Shown here in pieces: positions 1 to 11,238 of a DNA stretch of 64,000 nt. The notes beneath the pieces were generated by a model. That model saw only the letters and a list, made by a program, of their open reading frames with translations. It was not told where the DNA came from and made no database searches. This DNA is from Rhodanobacter sp. LX-99 (lineage in GTDB: Bacteria > Pseudomonadota > Gammaproteobacteria > Xanthomonadales > Rhodanobacteraceae): NCBI RefSeq assembly GCF_018599185.1, contig NZ_JAHFVL010000001.1, forward strand, positions 1,612,001-1,676,000, read 5' to 3'. Both the position numbers and the translations under genes were made by a program. Position 1 is the stretch's first letter. Each line of letters opens with the position of its first letter.

Positions 1-967
1 ACTGAAACTCTGCGGCGTGGTGGCCAGCAAGCGCATGTGGCTGGACTGCGACGACGCCGAGCTCAACGGCCGCCACGGCGGCGCGCAGATCTGGCGGCCG
101 AACGACCTGGATGCGTTCGCCGAACACGTGCGCGGCAACGACGGCCGGCATGCGCTGCTGATCGACTGCAGCGCGAACGACGAGGTGGCCGCGCACTACC
201 CGCGCTGGCTCGCCGCCGGCCTGCACGTGGTGACGCCGAACAAGCTCGCCGGCAGCGGGCCGCTGCCGCGCTGGCAGGCGATCCGCGCGGCCTGCGCCAG
301 CGGCGCGCGCTTCCGCTACGAGGCCACCGTGTGCGCCGGGCTGCCGGTGGTGCAGACCTTGCGCGACCTGCTCGATACCGGCGATGAACTGCTCGCGGTG
401 GATGGCATGTTCTCCGGCACGCTGGCGTGGCTGTGCAACCGCCACGACGGCCGCCAGCCGTTCTCCGCCCTGGTGCGCGAGGCGCATGCGCTGGGCTATA
501 CCGAACCCGACCCGCGCGACGACCTGTCCGGCCTCGACGTGGCGCGCAAGCTGGTGATCCTGGCGCGCGAGGCGGGCTGGCCGCTGTCGCTGGAGGACGT
601 CGACCTGCAGGGCCTGGTGCCGCCGGCGCTGGCCGCCCTGCCGCTGGACGAATGCATGCAGCGGCTGGACGAGCTGGATGCGCCGATGGCGGCAAGGCTG
701 GCCGAGGCGCATGCCGCAGGCGGCGTGCTGCGCCACGTGGCGCAACTGGACCGGCACGGCCGCGCCAGCGTGCGGCTGATGGTGCTGCCGGCCACCCACG
801 CGTTCGCGCATACCCGGCTCACCGACAACATCGTGCAGTTCACCACCCGCCGCTACTGCGATAATCCGCTGTCGGTGCAAGGCCCCGGCGCCGGTCCGGA
901 GGTGACCGCCGCCGGCGTGTTCACCGACCTGCTGCGTATCGCCGAGTCGCTGGAGGCGCGCGCATGA
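1..967 (+). CDS. thrA: Bifunctional aspartokinase/homoserine dehydrogenase, C-terminal part (5' end outside window)
   Basis: The reading frame is already open at base 2 and ends at the TGA at 965-967, so only the homoserine dehydrogenase part is visible. This domain reduces aspartate semialdehyde to homoserine, the branch point to threonine and methionine. The stretch [13 protein letters not shown] resembles the fused ThrA enzymes (enterobacterial ThrA has HVVTPNKKAN). The dehydrogenase signature with [13 protein letters not shown], followed by [12 protein letters not shown], is intact. The aspartokinase half should lie upstream but cannot be seen; a free-standing homoserine dehydrogenase is the less likely alternative. 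The stop overlaps the thrB start (ATGA), so translation is probably coupled in a thrA-thrB-thrC operon. Confidence 0.9.
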   Translation, partial: LKLCGVVASKRMWLDCDDAELNGRHGGAQIWRPNDLDAFAEHVRGNDGRHALLIDCSANDEVAAHYPRWLAAGLHVVTPNKLAGSGPLPRWQAIRAACASGARFRYEATVCAGLPVVQTLRDLLDTGDELLAVDGMFSGTLAWLCNRHDGRQPFSALVREAHALGYTEPDPRDDLSGLDVARKLVILAREAGWPLSLEDVDLQGLVPPALAALPLDECMQRLDELDAPMAARLAEAHAAGGVLRHVAQLDRHGRASVRLMVLPATHAFAHTRLTDNIVQFTTRRYCDNPLSVQGPGAGPEVTAAGVFTDLLRIAESLEARA

Positions 968-1956
968 ACTCCTCGCTGCTGGAACCCGTCATGGCCTCAC
1001 CGCGCCGCCCCAAACCCCCGCAAGTCGCCTGCGCCTTCGCGCCCGCCAGTGTCGGCAACGTGGGCGTGGGGTTCGACCTGCTCGGCCACAGCGTGGCCGG
1101 CGCCGGCGACCGCGCCGAGGTGCGCCGCATCGACGAGGCGGTGGTGCGCATCGCGGCGATCTGCGGCTGCGTCACCGACTTGCCCACCGATCCGCGCGCG
1201 AACACCGCCGGCACCGCGTTGCTCTCGCTGCGCAAGGCGCTCGGCCTGCAGCACGGTTTCGAGCTGGTGCTGCACAAGGGCATCGCGCTGGGCTCGGGCA
1301 TGGGCGGTTCGGCCGCCTCCTGCGTCGCCGCGTTGGTGGCCGCCAACGCGCTGCTGGCGCAGCCGCTGCCGCGCGAGGCGCTGTACGGCTTCGCGCTGGA
1401 CGGCGAGACGGTGGCCAGCGGCAGCCGTCACGGCGACAACCTCGGCTCGATGCTGCTCGGCGGCCTGGTGCTGGCCACCCACGAACGCCTGCTGCGCATC
1501 GAGGTGCCGGCCGCATGGCACTGCGCGCTGGTGCATCCGCACGTGGTGCTGGAGACGCGCAAGGCGCGCGCGGCGTTGGCCGGTCACTATGCGCTGGGCG
1601 AGTTCGTGGCGCAGAGTTCGAACCTCGCGCTGGTGCTGGCCGGCTGCTACCGCGGCGACGCGGCGCTGGTCCGCGAAGGCCTGAAGGATGTGCTGGTGGA
1701 ACCGCGCCGCGCGCCGCTGATCCCGAACTTCGCCAAGGTGAAACAGGCGGCGCTCGATCACCACGCACTCGGCGCCAGCATCTCCGGCGCGGGCCCCAGC
1801 GTGTTCGGCTGGTACGACAACCGCAGCGATGCCGAAGCGGCGAGCGTGGCGATGCAAGCCGCGTTCGCGGAGGCCGGGCTGGACAGCGACGCGTGGGTAT
1901 CGCCGATCAATGGGCCGGCTGCCGCACTGATCGACTCGATCGAGGCTGCCGCATGA
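964..1956 (+). CDS. thrB: Homoserine kinase (GHMP family)
   Basis: ThrB phosphorylates homoserine to O-phosphohomoserine, the substrate of the next gene's product. The 330-residue protein carries the GHMP ATP-binding loop [12 protein letters not shown] near residues 108-119, and an N-terminal [18 protein letters not shown] typical of homoserine kinases. The first ATG overlaps the thrA stop. An internal ATG at codon 10 (MASPRRPK) would bring the length closer to the usual 310 residues, so the start is not certain. Its TGA overlaps the thrC ATG, so all three thr genes are translationally linked. Confidence 0.93.
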   Translation: MNSSLLEPVMASPRRPKPPQVACAFAPASVGNVGVGFDLLGHSVAGAGDRAEVRRIDEAVVRIAAICGCVTDLPTDPRANTAGTALLSLRKALGLQHGFELVLHKGIALGSGMGGSAASCVAALVAANALLAQPLPREALYGFALDGETVASGSRHGDNLGSMLLGGLVLATHERLLRIEVPAAWHCALVHPHVVLETRKARAALAGHYALGEFVAQSSNLALVLAGCYRGDAALVREGLKDVLVEPRRAPLIPNFAKVKQAALDHHALGASISGAGPSVFGWYDNRSDAEAASVAMQAAFAEAGLDSDAWVSPINGPAAALIDSIEAAA

Positions 1957-3269
1957 GTGCCGCCGATCCCTTGCCATATCACAGCACCCGCGGCGGCGCT
2001 CCGGCCGTGCCGATCGGCCAGGCGATCGCCGCCGGGCTGGCGCCGGACGGCGGCCTGTACGTGCCCGCGGCACTGCCCGCACTCGACCCGGCCACGTTCG
2101 ACCCGCACGGCTCGCTGGCCGATACCGCGGCCACCCTGCTGATGCCGTTCTTCGCCGGCGATGCGCTGGCCGGCGAACTGCGCGCGATCTGCGCCGAAGC
2201 GTTCACCTTCGACGCGCCCCTGCGCGCACTGCCGGCGCATCCGGCCACGCTGATGCTGGAGCTGTTCCACGGGCCCACCTCGGCGTTCAAGGATTTCGGC
2301 GCGCGCTTCCTCGCCGCCTGCCTGCGCCGACTGCCGCGCGCCGATGCGCGGCCGCTGACCATCCTGGTCGCCACCTCGGGCGACACCGGCGCCGCGGTGG
2401 CCGCCGCGTTCCATCGCCAGCCGAACGTGAACGTGGCGATCCTGTATCCGGACGGCCTGGTCTCGCCGCGGCAGGCGCACCAGCTCGGCTGCTTCGGCGA
2501 CAACGTCCGCGCGCTGCGCGTGACCGGCCGCTTCGACGACTGCCAGCGCATGGTCAAGGCAGCGCTCAACGACGCCGCACTGCAGGCGCAGCGGCCGCTG
2601 TCCTCGGCCAACAGCATCAGCCTTGGCCGCCTGCTGCCGCAGATGAGCTACTACGCGCACGCCGCGCTGGGCTGGAGGCGCGAGCACGGCACGCCGCTGA
2701 ACTTCATCGTACCCACCGGCAACCTGGGCAACGCCCTGGCCTGCCTGTGGGTGCGCGAACTGGGCCTGCCGGTCGGTGACGTGCAGTTGGCGTGCAACGC
2801 GAACGCCACCCTGCCCGACTATTTCGCCGGCGCCGCGTACGCGCCGCGCGAAGCGATCGCCACCCTCGCCAACGCGATGGACGTGGGCGCGCCCAGCAAC
2901 TTCGAGCGGCTGCGCTGGACGTTCCCCGACGAAGCCCGCCTGCGTCGGCTGCTGCAGGCGGACAGCGTCGACGACGCCACGATCCGCCGCACCCTTGCCG
3001 ATCACGCGCGCGCACACGGCGAAGTGTTTTGCCCGCATACCGCCACCGCGATGCACCTGCTCGACCGTCTGCGTGCGGACGGCGACGACGCGCCATGGGC
3101 GGTGGTCGCCACCGCCCACCCGGCCAAGTTCGAGAGCGTGGTGGAGCCGCTGGTCGGCCACCCGGTCGAGGTTCCCCCGGCGCTGGCCGCGATGCTGGCG
3201 CGCGACGCCCGCGCCGAGCCGCTGGCCGCCAGCGACACGGCTTTGCGGGACTGGCTGATGCTCTCGTAA
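1953..3269 (+). CDS. thrC: Threonine synthase
   Basis: ThrC is a PLP enzyme that converts O-phosphohomoserine to L-threonine. The start ATG at 1953 overlaps the thrB stop and gives 438 residues, close to the usual 430. The PLP lysine sits in [13 protein letters not shown] (about K113), and the phosphate-binding [10 protein letters not shown] and [13 protein letters not shown] segments are present. The product threonine feeds the threonine deaminase IlvA encoded at the far end of the adjacent ilv-leu operon. No intrinsic terminator is evident straight after the stop, but a new regulatory region for leuA begins within about 100 bases. Confidence 0.94.
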   Translation: MSAADPLPYHSTRGGAPAVPIGQAIAAGLAPDGGLYVPAALPALDPATFDPHGSLADTAATLLMPFFAGDALAGELRAICAEAFTFDAPLRALPAHPATLMLELFHGPTSAFKDFGARFLAACLRRLPRADARPLTILVATSGDTGAAVAAAFHRQPNVNVAILYPDGLVSPRQAHQLGCFGDNVRALRVTGRFDDCQRMVKAALNDAALQAQRPLSSANSISLGRLLPQMSYYAHAALGWRREHGTPLNFIVPTGNLGNALACLWVRELGLPVGDVQLACNANATLPDYFAGAAYAPREAIATLANAMDVGAPSNFERLRWTFPDEARLRRLLQADSVDDATIRRTLADHARAHGEVFCPHTATAMHLLDRLRADGDDAPWAVVATAHPAKFESVVEPLVGHPVEVPPALAAMLARDARAEPLAASDTALRDWLMLS

Positions 3270-3352
3270 AACATTCCGCGCCTGGCCCGGAAAAATCATC
3301 TGGACATCTGGACGTCCAAAGCAAGCCGATCGACTGATTTCAAATGAAACTG

Positions 3353-3381
3353 TTGACGCCGTCGTGCGAAGTGCCCTAAGG
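3353..3381 (+). promoter_or_regulatory. Candidate sigma-70 promoter of the ilv-leu operon
   Basis: TTGACG (3353-3358), 17 bases, then CTAAGG (3376-3381) fits a -35/-10 pair with a poor -10. Transcription would start near 3388, only about two bases before the leader-peptide ATG at 3390, so the leader would be nearly leaderless. A promoter further upstream is equally possible. Confidence 0.4.
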
Positions 3382-3389
3382 TCGGTCTC

Positions 3390-3527
3390 ATGTCGCAGCG
3401 CAGCAGCCATTGCCGCATCGCCGAAATGAACCGTCTCGCGACGGTCGGCGGCCTGCTGCAGCTCGGCGGCACGCTCCTTATTACCCTCGTACTCGTACTC
3501 CTTATTACCAACGGAGGTGCGGGCTGA
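3390..3527 (+). CDS. BCAA operon leader peptide (attenuator peptide, 45 aa)
   Basis: A short ORF of 45 codons precedes leuA. Residues 29-40 read LLITLVLVLLIT, encoded at 3474-3509. They use CTC, CTT, ATT and GTA codons, although the surrounding genes nearly always use CTG, ATC and GTG for these residues. Runs of rare codons for the end products of the operon are the hallmark of ribosome-mediated attenuation. AAGG at 3378-3381 could act as ribosome binding site if transcription starts upstream of it. The end of the ORF (GGTGCGGG, 3516-3523) is complementary to the 5' arm of the terminator at 3577-3584. The peptide itself is expected to have no other function. Confidence 0.88.
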   Translation: MSQRSSHCRIAEMNRLATVGGLLQLGGTLLITLVLVLLITNGGAG

Positions 3528-3608
3528 GGGCATGTGTCCAGGTAGCTGAAAAATAACCTGAAGACTCCCAAAGAACCCCGCACCCGGTAACGGATGCGGG
3601 GTTTTTTT
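3516..3608 (+). promoter_or_regulatory. Transcription attenuator: antiterminator plus intrinsic terminator
   Basis: The terminator hairpin has a 5' arm CCCCGCA at 3576-3582 and a 3' arm TGCGGGG at 3595-3601. An inner CCG/CGG pair closes a GTAA loop, and seven T follow (3602-3608). The competing antiterminator is GGTGCGGG at 3516-3523 against CCCGCACC at 3577-3584, eight perfect pairs. A ribosome stalled on the Leu/Val/Ile codons (3474-3509) leaves 3516-3523 free to block the terminator. A ribosome reaching the stop at 3525-3527 covers it and lets the terminator form. The folding is read by eye. Confidence 0.88.
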
Positions 3609-3640
3609 GTGCCTTCGGCGCCGCCCACAGCGGAGCCATG

Positions 3641-5235
<1,595 letters not shown>

Positions 5236-5239
<4 letters not shown>

Positions 5240-6237
5240 GCACGCCATTCCTGTGGCACAACGGCCAGATCAAGCCGTGGGCCGAGGCCACCACCCACGT
5301 CAGCGCGCATGCGCTGCACTACGGCTCGTCGGTGTTCGAGGGCGAGCGCGTGTACGCCACGCCGCGCGGGCCGGCGTATTTCCGGCTGGCCGAGCACACC
5401 CGCCGGCTGTTCGAATCGGCGCGCGTCTACGAGATCGATATCGGCTACAGCGAGGACGAGATCAACGCCGCCTGCCTCGACGTGATCCGCGCGAACCGGA
5501 TGCCATCGGCGTACGTGCGGCCGATCGTGTTCCGCGGCGCCGGCGGGCTGGGCGTGCTGGCGAAGGGCGATGCGCCGGTGGAGGTGGCGATCATCGCGCT
5601 GAACTGGGGCGCGTATCTCGGCGAGGCGGCCGAACGCGGTGCCGACGTGTGCGTGTCGTCCTGGAACCGCCCCGCGCCGAACACCCTGCCGAGCTGGGCC
5701 AAGGCCGGCGGCAATTACCTGTCCAGCCAGCTGATCGGGCTGGAGGCGCGCCGCAACGGCTACGACGAGGGCATCGCGCTGGGCCACAACGGCCTGCTCA
5801 GCGAAGGCGCCGGCGAGAACCTGTTCCTGGTGAAGCGCGGCAAGCTGCTCACGCCGCCGTCCAGCGCCGGCATCCTGGCCGGGATCACCCGCGATGCAAT
5901 GATCACCTTGGCCGCCGATCTCGGCATCGCGGTGGAAGAACGCGACCTGCCGCGCGAGGCGCTGTATTCCGCCGACGAAGTGTTCATGACCGGCACCGCC
6001 GCCGAGATCACCCCGGTGCGCTCGGTCGACCGCAAGGCGGTCGGCAAGGGTGCGCCCGGTCCCATCACCAAGGTCTTGCAGCAGGCGTTCTTCGGCCTGT
6101 TCGACGGCCGCACGGAAGATCGCTGGTCCTGGCTGAGTTTGGTTAACGCGGTCATCCCTGACCGCGAAGATCAAGAACCGGCCATCCATGGCCGGACTCC
6201 TCAGGAACGGCCGGCCCCCACGGAGGCAGCGGCATGA
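5236..6237 (+). CDS. ilvE: Branched-chain amino acid aminotransferase
   Basis: IlvE transfers amino groups between glutamate and the 2-oxo acids of Ile, Val and Leu, the last step of all three routes. It is a class IV (fold type IV) PLP enzyme. The PLP lysine is about K156 in [15 protein letters not shown], with [10 protein letters not shown] near the N terminus and GTAAEITPV near the C terminus. At 333 residues it is about 24 longer than the enterobacterial enzyme. The extra C-terminal stretch after DRWSWL ([13 protein letters not shown] onward) is low in conserved character and looks like spacer DNA read as protein. Both ends overlap neighbours by ATGA. Confidence 0.93.
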
Positions 6238-7664
6238 ACCCGCGGACCTTGTTCGAGAAAGTCTGGGACGCCCACGTCGTCGCCGCCGAAACCGGCGACA
6301 CACCGGCGGTGATCTACGTCGACCTGCACTTGGTGCACGAAGTCACCTCGCCGCAGGCGTTCAGCGAACTGCACGAGCGCGGACTGAAACTGCGCCGGCC
6401 CGACCGCATGCTGGCCACGCTGGACCATTCCACCCCGACCCTGCCCACGAACGCCGACGGCAGCCGCCCCTATGCGAACGCGGAAGCGCAGGCGCAGGTC
6501 GCGCAGCTGGAATCCAACTGCCGCGAGTTCGGCGTCGAGCTGCACGGCTGGGACAGCGCCGACCGCGGCATCGTGCACGTGATCGGCCCCGAGCTGGGCG
6601 CGACCCAGCCAGGTATGACCATCGTCTGCGGCGACAGCCACACCTCCACCCACGGCGCGTTCGGCGCGCTGGCGTTCGGCATCGGCACCACCGAGGTCGG
6701 CCACGTAATGGCCACGCAGTGCCTGCTGCAGCGCAGACCGAAGACCATGGCGATCCACGTCGACGGCCAGCTGCCGCCGGGAGTGGGCGCGAAGGACCTG
6801 ATCCTGCACATCATCGGCACGATCGGCGTCGATGGCGGCACCGGCTACGTATTGGAGTACCGCGGCGCGGCGATCGAGGCGCTGTCGATGGACCAGCGCA
6901 TGACCGTCTGCAACATGTCGATCGAAGCCGGCGCGCGCGCCGGGCTGATCGCGCCGGACGAGACCACATTCGCCTGGCTGAAGGGTCGCCCGCGCGTGCC
7001 GCAGGGGGAGGCGTGGGACGCAGCGGTGGCGAAGTGGCGCGCATTGCGCAGCGATGACGGTGCGCATTACGACCGCGAGGTGCGCATCGATGCCGGCGCC
7101 GTGAAACCCACCGTCACCTACGGCACCCATCCGGGCATGGCGATCGCGCTAGACGCCCCGGTGCCGGTGGCGACCAATGCGCAGGAGCGCCGTGCGCTCG
7201 ACTACATGCAGAGCAAGCCCGGCCAGCCGATGCAGGGCACGCCGGTCGACGTGGTGTTCGTCGGCAGCTGCACCAACTCGCGCCTGTCCGACCTGCGCGA
7301 AGCGGCGCGCGTACTGCATAGCCGGCACGTCGCCGACGGCGTGCGCATGCTGGTGGTGCCCGGCTCCGAAGCGGTGCGCCGCGACGCCGAGCGCGAAGGC
7401 CTGCACCACGTGTTCACCGCCGCCGGCGCCGAGTGGCGCGTGCCCGGCTGCTCGATGTGCATCGCGATGAACGGCGACCTGGCGCAGCCGGGCCAGCTGG
7501 TGGTCTCCACCTCCAACCGCAACTTCGAGGGCCGCCAGGGCAAGGGCGCGCGCACCGTGCTGGCCAGCCCGGCCACCGCCGCTGCGTCGGCAATCGCCGG
7601 GCGCATCGCCGACCCGCGCGAGTACGCCGTACACAACAAGAGCCGGCAGGAGCAAGCCGCATGA
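6234..7664 (+). CDS. leuC: 3-isopropylmalate dehydratase large subunit
   Basis: LeuC carries the 4Fe-4S cluster of isopropylmalate isomerase, an aconitase-family enzyme that works with LeuD. The cluster cysteines are visible: one in [12 protein letters not shown] (about residue 345) and two in [13 protein letters not shown] (about 407 and 410). The aconitase motif [19 protein letters not shown] is also intact. The length of 476 residues fits the bacterial LeuC family (about 466). Start and stop overlap ilvE and leuD by four bases each, so the two subunits are made in a coupled fashion. Confidence 0.95.
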   Translation: MNPRTLFEKVWDAHVVAAETGDTPAVIYVDLHLVHEVTSPQAFSELHERGLKLRRPDRMLATLDHSTPTLPTNADGSRPYANAEAQAQVAQLESNCREFGVELHGWDSADRGIVHVIGPELGATQPGMTIVCGDSHTSTHGAFGALAFGIGTTEVGHVMATQCLLQRRPKTMAIHVDGQLPPGVGAKDLILHIIGTIGVDGGTGYVLEYRGAAIEALSMDQRMTVCNMSIEAGARAGLIAPDETTFAWLKGRPRVPQGEAWDAAVAKWRALRSDDGAHYDREVRIDAGAVKPTVTYGTHPGMAIALDAPVPVATNAQERRALDYMQSKPGQPMQGTPVDVVFVGSCTNSRLSDLREAARVLHSRHVADGVRMLVVPGSEAVRRDAEREGLHHVFTAAGAEWRVPGCSMCIAMNGDLAQPGQLVVSTSNRNFEGRQGKGARTVLASPATAAASAIAGRIADPREYAVHNKSRQEQAA

Positions 7665-8248
7665 AACCCGTGACCCACCTCCACTCCCGCACCGCCGTGC
7701 TGGCCGACGAGAACATCGACACCGACCGCATCATCCCGGCGCGCTTCCTCACCACGACCACGCGCGAGGGGCTGGGCAAGCTGTGCTTCCACGACTGGCG
7801 CTACCAGGCCGACGGCAGCGACAACCCCGCCTTCCCGCTGAACCGCCCGGAAGCGCGCGGCTGCTCGATCCTCGTGGCCGGGCGCAACTTCGGCTGCGGC
7901 TCCTCGCGCGAACACGCGCCGTGGGCGCTGCTCGACTACGGCATCCAGGCGGTGCTGTGCAGCGAGATCGCGGACATCTTCCGCGGCAACGCGCTGAAGA
8001 ACGGCCTGCTCGCCATCGTCATCGACGAACTCGAACACCGCTGGCTGCTCAAGCATCCCGGCATCGAACTGGCGATCGACGTGCGCGAGCAGTACATCGC
8101 GCTGCCCGACGGCGGCCGCATCCCGTTCGCTCTGGAGCCGTTCGCGCGGCACTGCCTGCTCAACGGCGTCGACCAGCTCGGTTACCTGCTTCAGCAAGGC
8201 GACGCGATCACCTCTTACGAACAACAGCATCAGGAGCAAGCGGCATGA
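7661..8248 (+). CDS. leuD: 3-isopropylmalate dehydratase small subunit
   Basis: LeuD is the swivel-domain subunit that completes the LeuC active site. The 195 residues match the family length of about 200. Typical segments are [15 protein letters not shown] at the N terminus and [17 protein letters not shown] in the middle. The ATG at 7661 overlaps the leuC TGA, and the leuD stop overlaps the leuB ATG. Confidence 0.95.
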   Translation: MKPVTHLHSRTAVLADENIDTDRIIPARFLTTTTREGLGKLCFHDWRYQADGSDNPAFPLNRPEARGCSILVAGRNFGCGSSREHAPWALLDYGIQAVLCSEIADIFRGNALKNGLLAIVIDELEHRWLLKHPGIELAIDVREQYIALPDGGRIPFALEPFARHCLLNGVDQLGYLLQQGDAITSYEQQHQEQAA

Positions 8249-9342
8249 AAGCCCACATCGTTACCCTGCCCGGCGACGGCGTCGGCCCCGAAGTCACCGC
8301 TGCCGCGGTGGCCGTATTGAAGACCGTGGCCGCGCGCTACGAGCACGTGTTCGCGTTCGACGAGCAGCTGATCGGCGGCATCGCGATCGACGCCACCGGC
8401 GAGCCGCTGCCGGCCGCCTCGCTGGCGGCATGTAAGTCCGCCGATGCAGTGCTGCTGGGCGCCGTCGGCGGCCCGAAGTGGTCCGATCCGAACGCGCCGG
8501 TGCGGCCCGAGCAGGGCCTGCTGGCGCTGCGCGCCGCGCTCGGCGTGTACGCGAACCTGCGCCCGCTGCAGGTGCATCCGGCGCTGGCCAACCTGTCGCC
8601 GCTGAAGAACGACAAGCTGAAGCACGTCGACGTGCTGTTCGTGCGCGAGCTCACCGGCGGCGCCTACTTCGGCGCGAAGACGCGCAGCGACGAGGCCGCC
8701 ACCGACGAGTGCAAATACACCGTGGCCGAGATCGAGCGCGTGGTGCGCCGCGCGTTCGAGCTGGCACGCGGCCGCCGCCGCCATGTCACCTCGGTCGACA
8801 AGGCCAACGTGCTGGAGACCTCGCGGCTGTGGCGCAGCACGGTGCAGCGCATCGCTGCCGAGTATCCGGACGTGAAGCTCGAGCACCAGCTGGTCGACTC
8901 GATGGCGATGCTGCTGCTGACCCAGCCGAACCGCTACGACGTGGTGGTCACCGAGAACCTGTTCGGCGACATCCTCACCGACGAGGCCGCCGCGCTGGCC
9001 GGCTCGCTCGGCCTGCTGCCGTCGGCGTCGCTGGGCGACGGCCGGCGCGGGCTGTACGAACCGATCCACGGCTCCGCGCCGGACATCGCCGGCACCGGCG
9101 TGGCCAACCCGGTCGGCGCGATCCTTTCCGCCGCGCTGCTGTTGCGCCACTCGCTGGGCCTGGAAGCCGAAGCGGTGGCGATCGAGGCGGCGGTCGAGCA
9201 GGTGCTGCGCCATGGCCCGCACAGCCGCGACATCGGCGGCAACGCCGGCACCGATGAAGTGCGCGATGCCGTGCTCGCGGCGATCGAGGATCACGCCGAC
9301 AACGCCGCCGCGTTCTTCTGCGGAGCACGCGCATGCGGCTGA
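8245..9342 (+). CDS. leuB: 3-isopropylmalate dehydrogenase
   Basis: LeuB oxidises and decarboxylates 3-isopropylmalate to 2-oxoisocaproate, using NAD and a divalent metal. The 365-residue protein begins [17 protein letters not shown]. It contains the substrate arginines and FVRELTGGAYFG, and the metal-binding segment TENLFGDILTDEAAALAGSLG. These define the isocitrate/isopropylmalate dehydrogenase family. It starts in an ATGA overlap with leuD. It is followed by the first non-overlapping junction of the operon, a 174-base structured spacer before ilvD. Confidence 0.95.
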   Translation: MKAHIVTLPGDGVGPEVTAAAVAVLKTVAARYEHVFAFDEQLIGGIAIDATGEPLPAASLAACKSADAVLLGAVGGPKWSDPNAPVRPEQGLLALRAALGVYANLRPLQVHPALANLSPLKNDKLKHVDVLFVRELTGGAYFGAKTRSDEAATDECKYTVAEIERVVRRAFELARGRRRHVTSVDKANVLETSRLWRSTVQRIAAEYPDVKLEHQLVDSMAMLLLTQPNRYDVVVTENLFGDILTDEAAALAGSLGLLPSASLGDGRRGLYEPIHGSAPDIAGTGVANPVGAILSAALLLRHSLGLEAEAVAIEAAVEQVLRHGPHSRDIGGNAGTDEVRDAVLAAIEDHADNAAAFFCGARACG

Positions 9343-9360
9343 TGCAGCCAGGTTTCCCCA

Positions 9361-9498
9361 GCGGGCACACGGACGTGCCCGCATTTTCTGCCGCCCCCTG
9401 CGTGCTCCCGGCACAGGACGGTTCGCGCACGCCGCGATGGCGCCGATCCCCGCCCCGTCCAGCCACCTCCCTCGCACGCAGGGGGCGCTTTTCTTTCT
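9361..9498 (+). terminator. Structured leuB-ilvD spacer with terminator-like hairpins
   Basis: A compact hairpin, GCGGGCAC (9361-9368) against GTGCCCGC (9375-9382), is followed by ATTTTCT. A second, longer structure has perfect 14-base arms at 9392-9405 and 9474-9487. Nested GGACGG (9416-9421) and CCGTCC (9455-9460) may extend it, and a T-rich run CTTTTCTTTCTT follows. This may act as a partial terminator, mRNA processing site or stabiliser. No leader peptide with runs of Leu, Ile or Val codons is visible here. Confidence 0.5.
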
Positions 9499-9516
9499 TC
9501 ACCCAGCGGAATCGCC

Positions 9517-11238
9517 ATGCGCAGTGACCTGATCAAGAGCGGCCCCGACCGCGCACCCGCCCGCGCCATGCTGCGCGCCACCGGCCTCGACGACGAGGCG
9601 ATCGCGCGGCCGCTGGTCGCGGTGGTGCACACCTGGTCGAACGTGAGCCCGTGCAACCTCAACCTGCGCGAGCTCGCGGTCGAGGCCGCGGCCGGCATCC
9701 GCGCCGCCGGCGGCACGCCGGTGGAGTTCAACACCATCGCGGTCACCGACGGCATCGCGATGGGCACGCCGGGCATGCGCTCGTCGCTGATCAGCCGCGA
9801 AGTGATCGCCGACTCGATCGAGCTGGCGGTGGACGGCCACTGCCTCGACGCGATGGTGGTGCTGTGCGGCTGCGACAAGACCATCCCCGCCGCCGCGATG
9901 GCGCTGGCGCGGCTGAACATTCCCGGCGTGGCGCTGTACGGCGGCACGATCGCGCACGGCACCCACGACAGCCATCCGATCACCATCCAGCAGGTGTTCG
10001 AGGCGGTCGGCGCACATGGCGCGGGCAAGATCGGCGACGAGGAACTCACCGCGGTCGAGCGCGACGCCTGCCCCGGCGCCGGCGCCTGCGGCGGCCAGTT
10101 CACCGCGAACACGATGGCGATGGTGCTGACCACGCTGGGGCTGTCGCCGCTGGGCTACAACGACATCCCCGCCACCCACCCGGCCAAGGGCGCGGCCGCG
10201 TTCCGCTGCGGCGAGCTGGTGATGGAATGCCTGCGCGCGAACCGCACGCCGCGCGAGCTGATCACGCGCAGCTCGATGCGCAATGCCGCGCGCATGGTCG
10301 CCGCCACCGCCGGCTCCACCAACGCGGTGCTGCACCTGCTGGCGATCGCGCGCGAGGCCGGCGTCGCGTGGACGCTGGAGGATTTCGAGCCGGCCTCGGC
10401 GCACACGCCGGTGATCGCCGACCTGCTGCCCGGCGGGCGCTACACCGCGGTGGAACTGTTCGGCGCCGGCGGCAGCGCGCGGGTGGCGCAGGAGCTGATC
10501 GCCGCCGGCATGCTGGAGGACACGCCCACCGTCACCGGCCGCTCGCTGTTCGCCGAAACCGCGGCGGCGCCGCATGCCGAAGCGCAGGACGTGGTGCATC
10601 CGGTGAGCGCACCGCTGAAGCCGCGCGGCGGCTACTCGATCCTGTACGGCAACCTCGCCCCGGAAGGCTGCATCCTCAAGCTCGCCGGCAAGGGCGCCAC
10701 CCACTTCGAAGGCCGCGCCCGCGTGTACGAGGGCGAGGAACAGGCCTTCGCCGCGGTGCAGGCCGGCGACATCGCCAAGGGCGACGTCATCGTGATCCGC
10801 AACGAAGGCCCGGCCGGCGGGCCCGGCATGCGCGAGATGCTCGGCGTCACCGCCGCGCTGATCGGCCGCGGCCTGGGCGACGACGTGGCGCTGATCACCG
10901 ATGGCCGCTTCAGCGGTGCCACCCACGGCTTCATGGTCGGCCACATCGCGCCGGAAGCCGCGCGCGGCGGCCCCATCGCGCTGCTGCACGAAGGCGACCG
11001 CATCGTGATCGACGCGGCGCGGCGCGAGATCGCCACCGACGCCGACCTCGCCGCACGCCGCGCCGGCTGGCAACCGCCCGCACCGAAAGTCAGCCGCGGC
11101 GCGCTGGCCAAGTACGCGCTGCTGGTCGGCTCCGCCTCCGACGGCGCCACCACGCATCCCGGCTCCAATCAGATTCATTCAGCCGTCTCCACACCCAAGC
11201 AAACCCATACCGAATCCAACCAGGGAGTCACCGCATGA
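9517..11238 (+). CDS. ilvD: Dihydroxy-acid dehydratase
   Basis: IlvD dehydrates the dihydroxy acids in both the Ile and the Val/Leu routes to their 2-oxo acids, using an Fe-S cluster. Cluster cysteines appear in [15 protein letters not shown] (about C117 and C119) and in [18 protein letters not shown]. The ATG at 9517 has GCGGA upstream. The 573-residue product has a C-terminal tail of about 30 residues after [13 protein letters not shown] whose codons (ATT, CAT, TCA, ACA, CAA) differ from the rest of the gene. It ends in an ATGA overlap with ilvC and contains the ilvC ribosome binding site, so it looks like captured spacer. Confidence 0.93.
   Translation: MRSDLIKSGPDRAPARAMLRATGLDDEAIARPLVAVVHTWSNVSPCNLNLRELAVEAAAGIRAAGGTPVEFNTIAVTDGIAMGTPGMRSSLISREVIADSIELAVDGHCLDAMVVLCGCDKTIPAAAMALARLNIPGVALYGGTIAHGTHDSHPITIQQVFEAVGAHGAGKIGDEELTAVERDACPGAGACGGQFTANTMAMVLTTLGLSPLGYNDIPATHPAKGAAAFRCGELVMECLRANRTPRELITRSSMRNAARMVAATAGSTNAVLHLLAIAREAGVAWTLEDFEPASAHTPVIADLLPGGRYTAVELFGAGGSARVAQELIAAGMLEDTPTVTGRSLFAETAAAPHAEAQDVVHPVSAPLKPRGGYSILYGNLAPEGCILKLAGKGATHFEGRARVYEGEEQAFAAVQAGDIAKGDVIVIRNEGPAGGPGMREMLGVTAALIGRGLGDDVALITDGRFSGATHGFMVGHIAPEAARGGPIALLHEGDRIVIDAARREIATDADLAARRAGWQPPAPKVSRGALAKYALLVGSASDGATTHPGSNQIHSAVSTPKQTHTESNQGVTA

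Noticed and set aside
9333..9527. 64-codon ORF in the leuB-ilvD gap as a second leader peptide
   Set aside because: It has no run of Leu, Ile or Val codons, is mostly Arg, Pro, Ser and Thr, and overlaps the hairpins without a suitable ribosome binding site.
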